DNA from: Bilabrum cf. latius
Lineage: Eukaryota > Bigyra: Bicosoecida > Bigyra > Bicosoecida
DNA: 64,000 nucleotides
Direction: 5' to 3'
NCBI GenBank assembly: GCA_965178125.1
Contig: OZ237744.1
Span: 930,001 to 994,000, forward strand
Shown: in pieces, positions 27,093 to 37,394 of the stretch
How positions within the stretch are numbered: the first letter of the stretch is position 1
Layout: each line of letters begins with the position of its first letter
Position numbers and translations under genes: made by a program
Notes under the pieces: model-generated
The model's input: only the letters and a program-made list of their open reading frames with translations
What the model was told of the DNA's origin: nothing
Databases searched by the model: none

Positions 27093-28901
27093 TCATCTCC
27101 TTTTGCCCCGGCTACTTCTATCCCTCGGACTATCGCTGCGTCTAGCCCCACCTCTTCCGCCGCCGAACTGCACCCTCGCTCGCTTCTCGCGTGGTGGTCC
27201 GTCCTGCCCCCTGGAGCCCCCACCTCGTCCGCCGCCGCGAGAGTCTCTGCCCCTGCCCCTGCCCCTAGCTGTGCCGTGCTTGCCCCTGCCCCGGCCACCC
27301 CCCTCGCGGCCCTCGTCTTGTTCCCTGCCGCGCTTGCGACCAGCCCCACCGCGTGCCTCGCCCCTATCATCATCTCCGCCACGACCACCGCCACGACCAC
27401 CGCCCCGGCCCCTGCCCCTGCCTCCCCTGTGCCCTCCGCGGCCGCGACCCTCATCACCAGCCCCGGCTCCGCCCTCGCGCCTCGCATCCCTGGCCTTGGC
27501 CCGCGCTTGCCCCTTCTTCGAGAGAACAACGCGACCCTCGTCCACCTTGAGGGCCGCGGGAGCGTCGCGCTGCATGCGAAATGCCACCATGGCAGTAATG
27601 CGACCGCCCTTGGCGGCTGAGAGCACTGCCATCGGCTTCTCCCACACTGCGGCCGGCTCTGAAACTACATCGTCGTCAACCTCCTCGTCCTCATTGTCGC
27701 TGCCTTCATCCTCGCCCTCGCTCTCATTGTCGCTGCCTTTATCCTCGCCCTCGCTCTCATTGTCGCTGCCTTTATCCTCGCCCTCGCCCTCATTCTCGCT
27801 GCCTTCATCCTCGCTACCTGAAGAGGCGCCTTCGCCCTCGCCCCCTGCTGTTGGGCCCAATATGGCAGCCATTACCGTTGGCCCAAGGACAGCAGCAGCA
27901 CTCGTCACACGCACAACGCCCTCCGAGTCAGCGGTTGCAACCACGGCGCCGTCCAGCCCGAGCGGTAGGCCACCAGTGGCCCCAGCCCCAGCCGCAGCGC
28001 CGGCCCCAGAGGAGGGTCCTTCCGATGCATCCGTCTGTGCAGCAGCAGCTGCAGCAGGAACCGCTTGAATGCTTCTGATTCTCTTCTTGTGTCCCAGATC
28101 CACCACTCGCAGCAACCCGCAACCTGCGCCGTCGAACACCCTGACCTTGCCGTCTTCCCCTCCCGTGAGCACGATCAGCGCGCCCCCCTTCGCGTGCGGT
28201 TTCCCGAGAAGCTGTTCCTCGGTGATGACTGCCATGGATCTGCACGCGCTTCCCTGCTCCATCTCACCCGTGGGCTCGCCAGAGCTGCCGTCGAAGCGAG
28301 CCACTCCAGACTCGAAGCACACAAAAAAGGAGGAACCGTCCCGGGGATGCCAGGCAATTGCAATTGGTTCTTCTGGCATTGGAATAGTGGCAGTCGGTCT
28401 AGCACGGGTGAGGTCCCAAAGGCGAAGCTTAGAATCTTGTCCAGCTGACAGAGCGGCCCTGCCCGACGGGTGCACCGCCAACGCCACCACTGCGCCCTTG
28501 TGAGCCGATGCCCGGTGCACGCACTGCCATCGACCAGGTCTCCACAACTGCAACTAGCCGAGTTTATCTCCAGTGAGCAGGCAGCTGCCTCCAGCAAATG
28601 CAGACGCGAATATTTCGTCTGTTTCACCCTCCAGAGCTCCAGATTCTTTCTACTATCTGACATCATATATTGCGACGGTCTCGTCCTAACCACACGAAAC
28701 GACAATTGCATCATCACCTCCAATCGTACCAATAGCAGGCGATCCACCTGAGGACGCCATGCTCCTCACAGCGCCTCTGTGCGAAGTGTATGCGTATACG
28801 AGCTCGAAAGAAGCCATGTCATCCTCGTCTCTCGCAATGGAAGTAGACCACCCGGCAATGTTTCCCTCGTATGTACCAATCGAGACATGCAGATGGGACA
28901 T
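27093..28901 (-). CDS. MAK11: PAK1IP1/MAK11-like WD40 ribosome-biogenesis protein
   Basis: Single exon, 602 aa, TGA stop. From residue 1 the protein follows the PAK1IP1/MAK11 plan: an opening IGTYEGNIAGW, then QDETVAIYDVR, LLTGDKLGQLQLW, AHKGAVVALAVHPSGR and AGQDSKLRLWDL. These are successive WD repeats in the same order and spacing as the human protein. The family acts in 60S ribosome assembly in the nucleolus and, in animals, binds PAK kinase. Four in-frame TAGs (28686, 28653, 28650, 28554) fall inside the WD repeats, one at the Gln of GQDETVAIYD. The C-terminal third is a lineage-specific acidic repeat (27691-27813) followed by an Arg/Gly-rich tail resembling nucleolar RGG tails. The start at 28901 matches the family N-terminus. 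Confidence 0.85.
27691..27813 (-). repeat. 33-bp tandem repeat in the MAK11 homologue
   Basis: There are almost four copies of a 33-nt unit, encoding the acidic 11-residue motif GSDNESEGEDK with small variations. Copies start at 27691, 27724, 27757 and 27790. The central two differ by one or two bases, so the array is recent. Confidence 0.85.
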
Positions 28902-29144
28902 TGTTGGCACAGTAGCAGATAAAATTGCTCGAGTTTCTGTTCGAACCAACAAGCTGTCTAACAGTTCCGGTTATTAGGCATGATGTGATGATTGCCGCGC
29001 GCTCAGCTCGTGGTCGCGCTGGCAGGCGAACGGAACTATCCCCTATCCTCAGCATTGTGGCTTCGACAGGCATTCGGTACTCCTTTTGTCAAGGTTCGAC
29101 CAATCGACGCAACTTGTACACGAATAAAGCAGTAAATTGTGAGT
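28902..29144. promoter_or_regulatory. Shared divergent promoter, MAK11 / WW-PH gene
   Basis: 243 nt separate the two outward-facing start codons. It must hold both 5' UTRs and promoters. No defined motif was recognised. Confidence 0.4.
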
Positions 29145-30860
29145 ATGGCCGACGCTAACTTGCTGCCGCTGCCTCCTGGATGGGAAGAGGGGCAAGACGA
29201 CGACGGTGACTCTTACTTCGTCTCGCCCGACGGGGAATCGTAGTGGGAGCGGCCAAGACCGCCAATAGAATACGTACAGGTAAGAAATGTCGCCACTATA
29301 ATGTTGTGCTTGTTGTGACCTCCCTCTGAGACTCCAACGGCTGGACTTCACGACGAAGCTTGGCTCGACCAAACGGATGCACCCGCACCGCAGTCGCTTT
29401 TGCCGGGAGGCTGGGAGTGCGGAGAAGACGAAGATGGTGACGTGTACTTCGTATCACCCGAGGGAGAATCCCAGTGGGAACCGCCTGTGGATTTTGCCGG
29501 GTTGGCAGCCGCAGAGGATGTGGAAGAGCCCACCGAGGATGAGGACGGTGCTGCTGCTGCGGAGCCTTCGGAAAGTGCAGATGTCACTAAAGAAACTGAA
29601 GAAGCAGCCGCTCATGCAGCCGATGCCGATCCTGCCGCTGGCGACGAGAAGCCGACAGAGGTAGCTGAAACGAAGAAACCAGCTCGGGCTGCCACTGCCA
29701 AGGTTTCCAGGGGTAAGAAGGCCAAGGCATTCACCAAGGCGGCCGCCGCAGGTGCTGGAAAGAAAGCATCTGTGGACGTTTCTGGCGACCTAAAGAAAAG
29801 GGCTGCGCCCATGAGCAGTATTCGCAGCAAGTTTGAGAAGGGCGGCGGCGGCGGCGGCGGTGGCGGCGGCAAGGCCACTGTCTCGAAAAAGGTCAAGGTG
29901 GTCAAGAAAAAGAAACCGTCATAGAAAGCTCTGGCAGCTAAAGAAAAAATGCTGAAGGAGAAGAAGGAGCGAGCCAAAGAGTTCCAGAAGGCCGTCGGTG
30001 GCGCAGAGGCGCTGCGCATCGACTCTGCAGCCCCAGCTCCGGCGCCAAAGGCGGCAGCCTCGAGCGAGGCACCCGCGGAGAGCGCGGCAGAAGATGCACC
30101 AGAGGCACCGTCTATGTCACCTCCAGTTGCACCACCGGAAGGAGAAGAAGGTGCTGGCGGTGATGGTGACGACGAGGTAGGCGATGAGGCCGGCGTGGAG
30201 GCAGCTGCTGCAAATCCCGATGCAGTCGATGGCGAGGCAGAGAGTCCGGCTGCAGAGGCACCGGTAGAAGGCCCGTCAGATGAGGGCGCTGGCGCATAGG
30301 ATACTGCGAGCAAGCCCGTCAAGAAGCCACTCAAGCCCACGAAGCCCTCGAAGCCAGCCCCAGCCTCAGCCCAGGCAGAGGCAGCTACAGGGGCAGAGAC
30401 TGCTACAGACGCCCCTGCCCCCGAGGCACCCCCGGCAAAGCTCGCCATCACAAGACCATCCCCCATCCGCCTGAGCGGCTGGATCACAAAGGGCAACACC
30501 AAGGGCGTATCGTGGAAGCGACGCTTCTTCGTCCTGGACGTGGAGAAGAAGTCGCTGAACTACTACGCGGACGACATGGGCGGAGTACTCAAGGGAGGCT
30601 GCCCGCTGCAAGGGGCCGTCATCGTGGGGCTCCCGCCCGCCGTTAAAACCCCGACTCCGCATGCCATGGGGTTGCAGCCCGCCAACGAGAACCGCATCTA
30701 CTTCCTGTGCTTCGGGGAAGCAGACCACAAGGCCGCGTGGGAAAGGTACATTCGAACCAACATTTTGGCATTCGCGGACGAATCCAAGCTGAGCATGACC
30801 AACTCGGAGGGCAAGCTGCTGGATCCGTGCTACGCGCCCATCCGCGAGTACGTGCCCTGA
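29145..30860 (+). CDS. WW-WW-PH domain protein
   Basis: Two exons, 29145-29279 and 29331-30860, joined by a 51-nt GT-AG intron in phase 0; 554 aa, TGA stop. Residues about 9-37 form a WW-like module (LPPGWEEGQDDDG...WERP), and a second copy starts near residue 69 (LPGGWECGEDEDG...WEPP). The first has TAG exactly where its paralogue has CAG (ESQWE). A long Ala/Glu/Lys-rich linker with a Gly run (about 29844-29872) follows. A PH domain at about 425-540 begins LSGWITKGNTKGVSWKRRFF and ends with a Trp in HKAAWERYI. WW modules bind proline-rich ligands and PH domains often bind phosphoinositides, so a membrane-linked adaptor role is inferred. TAGs also occur at 29922 and 30297. Confidence 0.82.
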
Positions 30861-31052
30861 TGTCGATCAAATTGCTCAATTCAAAGGTCTGTGTGGTCAT
30901 TTACGTGCGTGTAATGAAGCGAAACCGAAAACAGTGATACGTTGCGATGAGTGCTCCACACGCAATCCAATGCAACGCAGCCGCAGGGAGCCCACTCGCT
31001 GCGACTACTACTAGTATCCTTCTTATTGCCTTGGCTGCTGGTGCTCGCGTGC

Positions 31053-32120
31053 TTACTTGCCCCCTTTGCCTCCTGCAGACCCCCTCCGCATGCCGTCCAT
31101 CATGAACACGGCCCCGAGAGCCACCGCTGCGCCCGCCACGAAGAAGTACAGGGCCTCCCTCCCGCTGGGCCACGATCCTCCCGACCCGGATCCGGAGCCA
31201 TAAGTTGCTCCGCTGGCGGCCGCGCCGCCCGCGGCGGCTTCCTTCCCCTCGAACGCCTCCACGGCCTTGGGCGCGGGCATGCCCTCCGTGTCGGCCCTGC
31301 GCACGACCTCCTTGACGAGAGCGAGCATGGGACCCCCGGCCTCCTTGACGGCCGCCACCACGTCCTCGTGCTTGGGGGCAGGGAGCTCGTCGTCGGGTCC
31401 CACGCACACGTTGGTCACCAGCGACAGGCCAAGCACCTGCATGCCGGCATGGGTGGCCACCACGACCTCCGGCACGGTCGACATGCCCACCGTGGAACCC
31501 CTGGCGTTGCGGAGCATCTGCACCTCGTGCCTCGTCTCGTAGGTGGGGCCGCTCACGCAGCAATACGTGCCGGAACGCACACGGTCCTGGATTCCTTGCT
31601 CCTTGGCCACCGTTGACGCAAGGTTCTGCAGGTCTTTGCTGTAGGGCTCGGTCATGGGGGGGAACCTAGGTCCGAACCGCTCATCGTTGGATCCAACCAG
31701 GGCGTGGTTCCCAGCCATCCCCGGAAAGTATATGTGATCAGAGATCACCATGATGTCGCCGATTTTCCAATCGATCTTCAAGCAGCCAGCTGCGTTCGTC
31801 ACGACGAGCATCCTGCAGCCAAGCGCTGCAAACACCTGCACCGCCTCCGAAACTTTCTTTGGGCTGTGGCCCTCATAAAAGTGAAAACGACCGCGCATAG
31901 CTAGAATTGATTTGCCTTCAAGCGTACCATAGACAAGCTCGGACTTGTGGCCCACCACTGTGGGCTGGGGGAAGCCAGGAATAGATGTATACGGGATCTC
32001 GACGGGGTCTTCAATCAACGAAGACAGCTCCGACAGGCCGCTGCCGCAGATGATCGCGACATCCGGGCGCTTACCACCCAACTTTTCTTTCAAGAACTCA
32101 ATAGCACTGATCAAAGACAT
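31053..32120 (-). CDS. Purine nucleoside phosphorylase with C-terminal membrane tail
   Basis: Single exon, 355 aa, ATG to TAA, no TAG codons. It aligns along the trimeric mammalian-type PNP: GSGLSEL phosphate loop, GHKSELVYG, RFHFYEGH, TNAAG, SDHIYFPG, GPTYET (catalytic Glu), VGMSTVPE, SLVTN (base-binding Asn) and KHED (His near the ribose). It should cleave inosine or guanosine with phosphate. Human PNP is 289 aa. The extra 65 residues are a Gly/Ser linker, one hydrophobic segment (ALYFFVAGAAVALGAVFMM) and a basic end (DGMRRGSAGGKGGK). That is the layout of a tail-anchored protein, unusual for a normally soluble cytosolic enzyme. It is convergent with the WW-PH gene and downstream of RBR ligase 1 on the same strand. 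Confidence 0.9.
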   Translation of the reverse strand: MSLISAIEFLKEKLGGKRPDVAIICGSGLSELSSLIEDPVEIPYTSIPGFPQPTVVGHKSELVYGTLEGKSILAMRGRFHFYEGHSPKKVSEAVQVFAALGCRMLVVTNAAGCLKIDWKIGDIMVISDHIYFPGMAGNHALVGSNDERFGPRFPPMTEPYSKDLQNLASTVAKEQGIQDRVRSGTYCCVSGPTYETRHEVQMLRNARGSTVGMSTVPEVVVATHAGMQVLGLSLVTNVCVGPDDELPAPKHEDVVAAVKEAGGPMLALVKEVVRRADTEGMPAPKAVEAFEGKEAAAGGAAASGATYGSGSGSGGSWPSGREALYFFVAGAAVALGAVFMMDGMRRGSAGGKGGK

Positions 32121-32268
32121 GGTTAGGAAAAAGAATAGAGGCCTGATTCTGGATCAGCTCTATTCTGCGCGGTTTCCCGGGTTCGCTTATGCCATCAGTG
32201 AACGTTCGTGTAGCCTTGGATTCCAAAATTCACTCCAAAATTCACCGCAAGTGCGAGCATCGCGCGTC

Positions 32269-34422
32269 TCACTGACCCAGTACGCGCACCCCATGCCCAG
32301 GCACCCCAATCCGCTTGGGCTTGCTTCGGCTCTTGCTCTTGCCGATCCGCTTCTTCCAGCCGCCCTCCTCTTCATCGCCCAAAATTTCATCGATCCACGG
32401 CGCATTGTACACTCCTTCCGCAGGGGCATTGGATCCGCCCAGCTCCTTGCTAAAGGCCTTGCCCTTCACCACGGCGTTGCGACCAATTCGTTCCGCACGC
32501 GCCCCTGAAATCTCGACACTGCCCGCACCGCCGCTTGCTGCGCCGCCCGCAGCAGCCCCCGCTGCGGCACCACCGCTCTTCTTGGTCCCGTACATCTCCC
32601 GCAGCACATCCACCAGCACGGACGCGTCCGCCATGCTGTCCTCGTCGTACAGCGTGTAGGCCTGGATCTCCAGGCCGCTCCGCTGCATCGCGTGCTGCAG
32701 GTCGCGCACCCGGGAGAAGATCTTGGGGTCCGCGAAATACTCCGCGAAAACGCGCCCGTGGTGCGTGGGGTTGACCCACCGCTGGAGGTTCTCGACGAGG
32801 TCGAGCAAGATGGACATCGTGGCACGGAACCTTCGCTGGTCCAGGGAACCTTCCTTCAGGAAGTAGGAATAGCTGAACGCCCAGCAGATGGCTCTTCGCG
32901 CCTCCTTGATGTCTGCAAGGCACTCGTTGATGTAGTCCACCTACGCTACCGTCGTCTTCGCCTTGATCGCCTAGGCCATCGTCTCTCTGTCGAGCTTGCT
33001 GGGTGCTTCCTCGAAGACATCCCTGTGCTTCTTGAATCTCTTGTAGTACCAGCCGAACCGGTCCAAGTCCATCATGAGACGCCTGGGATCGTTGATGGCC
33101 TCCCACTTTGGGTCTGGTTTGTTGTCGCAGTGGAACACGTGATGGACTTTGTCCGCCTGCTTGTTGTGCTGCCCGCACTGCCAGCACCAGAAGAAGCCGC
33201 ACGCCGCGCATTGCATGAACATGCACCCAGAGACCTTATTCGTTAGCGCGCGGCACGCCATGTTGGGGCAGCGCTTGTGGTCCTTTGTGCTGTACGAGGG
33301 GCCGAGCCCCTCCGCGCCCTCACCCGGGTGCTCTGCCGACGATGCCACCGCGCTGGACATGTGCCCCGTGCGCGCCATCACCCTGTCTGCAACCTTGACG
33401 CGCTTTCTCCAGGCACTCATGTGATCGCATCCCAGCGGTGCGTGATACACCCTGCCGCAACCAAAGCAATACTCCCTGCCGCAGTCGCAACGCACCCCGA
33501 CGTTCTCGGCGTCCTCGGGCTCCCAGAAGAAGCTGTACAGGTCGCAGCCTTTCTATCGGCACTTTGTAATGCATGGGTTGCCACGTATGAAGGCCCCGCG
33601 AGATATCGTTTTGAAGAGCTCCAGCTTCTCGGGAGGCAGGAACTCGCGGTACTCGGCCTCGGTCAGCATGGCCTCGCAGCCGTGCTGTGGGCACGTTGGC
33701 TTTGTCTTAGAGGTCGCTAGGAGGCCAATCGCCTCCTATACGTGAGCCCCGTAGCAATCTCTGCAGAACCAGTGCCCGCATGCCATGGCATATGCAGCTG
33801 CCTCGGTCTCAAGCATGTTGAAACAGATCTCGCACATGAGCTCGCCCCGGGCAGCCGCATCTGCAGGGAAGACTGAGCCAGGCGGCAAGCTTGGGTGCTT
33901 GAGAGAAGAGCCATCTTCTGCGCTTGCTTCAGCGGGCGCGCCCCCAACAGCAGCAAGCGTGTCTGCGTCCATGGCATCTGCGGCGGGCGCCTCTGCTGAT
34001 GCCTCTCGCTGCAGAGACACCTTAAGAAGGGATTCCAGAGACTCCGACTCATCTGTTGTACTCAAAGTAGTAACGGCATCATCCAGCTGCCAATTGCAGT
34101 ATTGAAGCACGGTATCCGCCGCTACTTTAGAAATGGAGTGAACCGCCCGGACTGACCGCACCAGCTTCGCACGAATCTCGTCCAAATCTTGCTCCGACAC
34201 GCAAACTGGGTCATCACACTTGCCCGAAAAGAGCAGGTCAACCTTTGATTGTGCGTTAGAGGCCGTCCGATCAGTATCGTCGCCGCTTCCAACAGCTACC
34301 GGGTCTTCAAGTGCTGCCAGGCCTGCAGCTTCCATGTCGGCTGCGATATCAATCTCATCTTCGTCCTCAAAGTCCCAGTCCTCGTCCTCTTCGACAAGCG
34401 CATCGCCACCGGCCGCTGCCAT
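32269..34422 (-). CDS. RBR (RING-IBR-RING) E3 ubiquitin ligase, Ariadne-type, copy 1
   Basis: Single exon, 717 aa, TGA stop. The acidic N-terminus (DWDFEDEDE) and UBA-like region resemble Ariadne proteins. RING1 lies at about 198-230 (CEICFN...CGHWFCRDCYGAH), IBR at about 285-335 (CDCGREYCFGCG) and RING2 at about 384-425. RING2 has the expected catalytic Cys in VSGCMFMQC and an intact WCWQC pair. A helical Ariadne-like domain follows (RAICWAFSYSYFL, LQRWVN). RBR ligases take ubiquitin from E2 onto the RING2 Cys and then pass it to substrate. TAGs at 33736, 33553, 32971 and 32941 all fall in conserved stretches, such as AHV-TAG-EAI after RING1 and CR-TAG-KGC at the IBR start. The ATG at 34422 overlaps a plus-strand ATG. 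Confidence 0.88.
33740..33871 (-). repeat. RING1 block nearly identical to 56674-56805
   Basis: 132 nt align without gaps to 56674-56805 with only three differences (33757, and single sites near 33792 and 33826). All three are synonymous, so the encoded 44 residues of RING1 are identical in the two ligases. Flanking sequence diverges abruptly on both sides. Confidence 0.9.
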
Positions 34423-34594
34423 GGCCTGGAATCACGCTATGTTCTTGTCATCTGCGGTTCTCGCCATGGCAAACCCGGAACTGCCAGTGGGCGAACCCAA
34501 CCCAACCGCACTGCTGGCAGCCACGGCCCTCGCACTGGCAGGCAGCCTGGCGCGGCGGAAAGGACCCCTGGGCATGGACTATGACACCATTTAA
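34421..34594 (+). CDS. Possible small membrane protein (57 aa)
   Basis: The frame runs ATG to TAA and starts on the same CCATGG that holds the start of RBR ligase 1 on the other strand. The peptide has two hydrophobic segments (MFLSSAVLAMA; ALLAATALALAGSL) separated by a Pro/Asn turn, then a basic RRKGP and a polar end. Codon use matches the coding style of the neighbours. No family was recognised. It could instead be chance ORF in the RBR promoter; a transcript would decide. Confidence 0.4.
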   Translation: MAWNHAMFLSSAVLAMANPELPVGEPNPTALLAATALALAGSLARRKGPLGMDYDTI

Positions 34595-34735
34595 TGCTAG
34601 CACAATTTGTGGCTTTTGTGTTCCGCGCAGTATGATGGCAGTTCAATCTCTATTTTCATTCGGACCGGCAACCACAAGACGCTCCGGCTCCTCAGGCTAC
34701 CGCCCATCTACCTCGGCCGCCCACGCCAACGGCAC

Positions 34736-37207
34736 TCACCCCGCGGCCCCACCTCCGATGGGAGCATACGCAGCATCGCTGCCTGTCTGCTATGGCTTGG
34801 TCCTCACAAAGTAGAGGGCAAGCGCCGCCAGGCTGGCCCCCCCGACGCACGCGGCAGCCACGACCCCCCCCTTCTCGGCCTTGCTGAGCGCCTCCCACCC
34901 GCTGTGCTTGCCCGGCGGGGGCGCGCCCGACCTGACGATCGTGCCCACCTCGAGCACCTGCCCCGTGCGGCTGTACACCCACTGGTACCGCAGCACGTCG
35001 GGCGAGGGGGCGGTCAGGTGGAGGAAACCGTGCAGGTAGAAGAAGCGCTCGTTGTACTCTGGCCCGCCCTCCGATACCGGCTTGGCGTTGTTCGTGTAGC
35101 CCGCCCCTGCCGTCCCGATGACCATATGCACGGCGTCCTGTGCCCCCAGATACACCCTCTCCTGGAGCACCTCGCCCTTGGCCGCGTCGATCACGTCGTC
35201 GTCGTTGCGGTCCCACCACCCGTTAGCGTCCGACTCGACTCCGTTGGCGCGCAAGCTCTGCTGCTCGGACTGCGACAGGGGCGAGCGGGGGCTTCCATCC
35301 AGCGCGGAATCTAGCCAGTTCAGCTCCGATCGCGTCAGGTCCTCGAGGGCTTTGGAGCGCACGGTGCAGTTGCCGGCGAATGCGGCGCAGTGCCTCTGCA
35401 CCGAGTGGTTGTGACCGTACAGAGCCAGAGAAACGTTCTGCGGGGGAGATTAAGGATGCATGCTAGAGAGAGAGGAAATGCAGTTGAGATTGTGAAGGAA
35501 GCATCGCTCGCATGCTCTGGCCATAAAACGAGCTTGACCTGCGCAGCCGAGGCAGCGAGAGCCGCCCAAGCCGACAAGATGACAGGTGCATCAAAATGAT
35601 CTCACGTACTTGCGGAAGAGAGGCTCGACGAATTCGCGGAGCATCGAAGCCACGCGCTGGTCACCGGACCACTTCGTGTCGCCCGGGTACTCGGAGTTGA
35701 TGTACGCGGGCCTGTGGTTGAGGAACACAATGTGGTGCTTGGGCCCGCGCTTGTCCCGGATGCTCTGCAGGAGATCGTCCAGCTCCTTGAGCTGCTTGCT
35801 GCCGGGCAAGTAGTTGTGCTCGCTCGACATCATCACCACAGAGATGCGGGGGTGCACCTCGGCAGCATACCAGGTCTCGTCCAGGTTCTTCCAAGGCATC
35901 GGCAGGTGGAAGTTGGTGGGCACGCCGCACTCCCCGCCGCTGTCGGTCCAGTTGTAGAGGTAAGGCACCCTGCCCGGGGGCATCCGGTCCTCGGGCACGC
36001 AGTTCTCGTGGTTGCCCAGCCCCACGTAGTTGGGGATCCGAGACGCGTATGGCTCGATCATGCGAAGGTATTCGTTCCACACGGGCTGAAACCCCGTGGC
36101 GTACGACACGTCGCCCACCAGCACCGTCGAGCTCGTGTTCCCTGACTAGGCGTACTTGGCTAGCGTGCGAGCCGTGTACAGGGACGTGTACCCGTACTCG
36201 CTGTATGACTCGGAGCTGTCCACGGCGGGGTCGTTGCCCCTGCCCATGTCGGCGATGAAGATGACGCCCACAGAGTCGGCGTAGGCCCTCTCGTCTTCGG
36301 TCGCGTTCGTCTCACCATCCACGGGCTCCACCATGGGCACCGTGAGCGTGTACTCCTCCGAAGTGACGTTCGCCATCAGAGGGTGCACGGCGGTGGCGGG
36401 GAGTGCCGTGTCGCCCACGCGGTAGTAGACCGTGCTGCCTGGGGTGAGTCCGGGGAGCGAGGCTCGGTTGACCACCAGCGGGTCCTGCCAGCCGAATGTG
36501 GCAGCGGGCGCCCCGCACAGGTCTGCTTTGTTCATACGAGACGGGCTGGCGGACACCGTCCTCGTGTACGGTCCTCCCTGCTTCGTGCCAAACTCGACAA
36601 ACGGGCTGCCGGCTGCGTCGGCGGACCACGCGACGTCCAGAGTCCTCGGGTATGCCTCGCGCTCGCTCGGGGGCAGCACGCGCACACGGAACGGCTTGCC
36701 GAAATCGGAAAAGGTAACGTTGTGGGTTGAGCGTCCCAGTTCCACGCATGTCGGCTGCTGGTCCCTGTACCTTGGCTTGTTGCAGCTGAACACGTGAAAG
36801 CTGTACTCGCTGTGCACGTTGGTCAGCTCAAACTGCAGGACAGCCTTCCCGGTTGACTCAAAACTAGAATCTACATTGCAAGGGGCCAGACGAGCCGGAA
36901 CAAACTGGGACACATCGCTTCCCGCGGGAGCATACGCCCCAATCAGGCAGGAGGAATTACGAGGCACTGCGGGATCGTTGCTGGCATCCATGGTCACAGT
37001 GACAACGCCTCCATCCGTAATAGTGGTGGGAGTGGCTTCAATCGAAGCTTCAGCACCTAACCGCTGCTACATGGGGAGCATGACGTGATTTCGCAAGCGC
37101 GACAAAGGGTTTTCCATGCCCACCTCCAAGGGGTCCTCAAAGACGGTGCCGCATACACCCTTCATGAGGAAAACGGCTGACGCAGCGGCAACTAGCGGAC
37201 CACACAT
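34736..37207 (-). CDS. Purple acid phosphatase, secreted or membrane-anchored
   Basis: Two exons, 37207-35606 and 35437-34736, with a 168-nt GT-AG intron in phase 0; 767 aa, TGA stop. The N-terminus looks like a signal peptide (MCGPLVAAASAVFLMKGVCG), followed by a fibronectin-like domain (TPTTITDGGVVTVT). All metal-ligand motifs of plant/fungal-type purple acid phosphatases are visible in order: ADMGRG (about 320), GDVSYA (about 367), GNHE (about 398), NHRPAY (about 495) and, just after the splice junction, GHNH (about 542). The enzyme should hydrolyse phosphate monoesters with a binuclear metal centre outside the cell or in a lumen. A hydrophobic segment near the C-terminus (CVGGASLAALALYFV) followed by RTK suggests a type I membrane anchor. 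TAGs lie at 37067, 36146 and 34790. Confidence 0.9.
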
Positions 37208-37394
37208 AGTTGGTAATATGATCGACCCGACTTTGAAGCCCGCGCGTCAAACGTGAGCCGAGATGTCAAAGCTGGAAACCTTGCGAAACCTTGTCAAAAT
37301 CTTCACGCTACAACCAGTAGAATTCTTATTTAAGCAGTTGCGACCAGGCATGCGACCCAAAGCGTAGATCCACCTCAACGTATTGGACGAAGCG
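37208..37394. promoter_or_regulatory. Shared divergent promoter, phosphatase / coiled-coil gene
   Basis: 187 nt lie between opposite start codons at 37207 (-) and 37395 (+). It is somewhat AT-richer than the coding flanks. No specific motif was identified. Confidence 0.4.

Noticed and set aside
27160-27480. Arg/Gly-rich repeat in the MAK11 homologue as an independent gene
   Set aside because: It is in frame with the WD repeats upstream without any stop, so it is the C-terminal tail of that protein.
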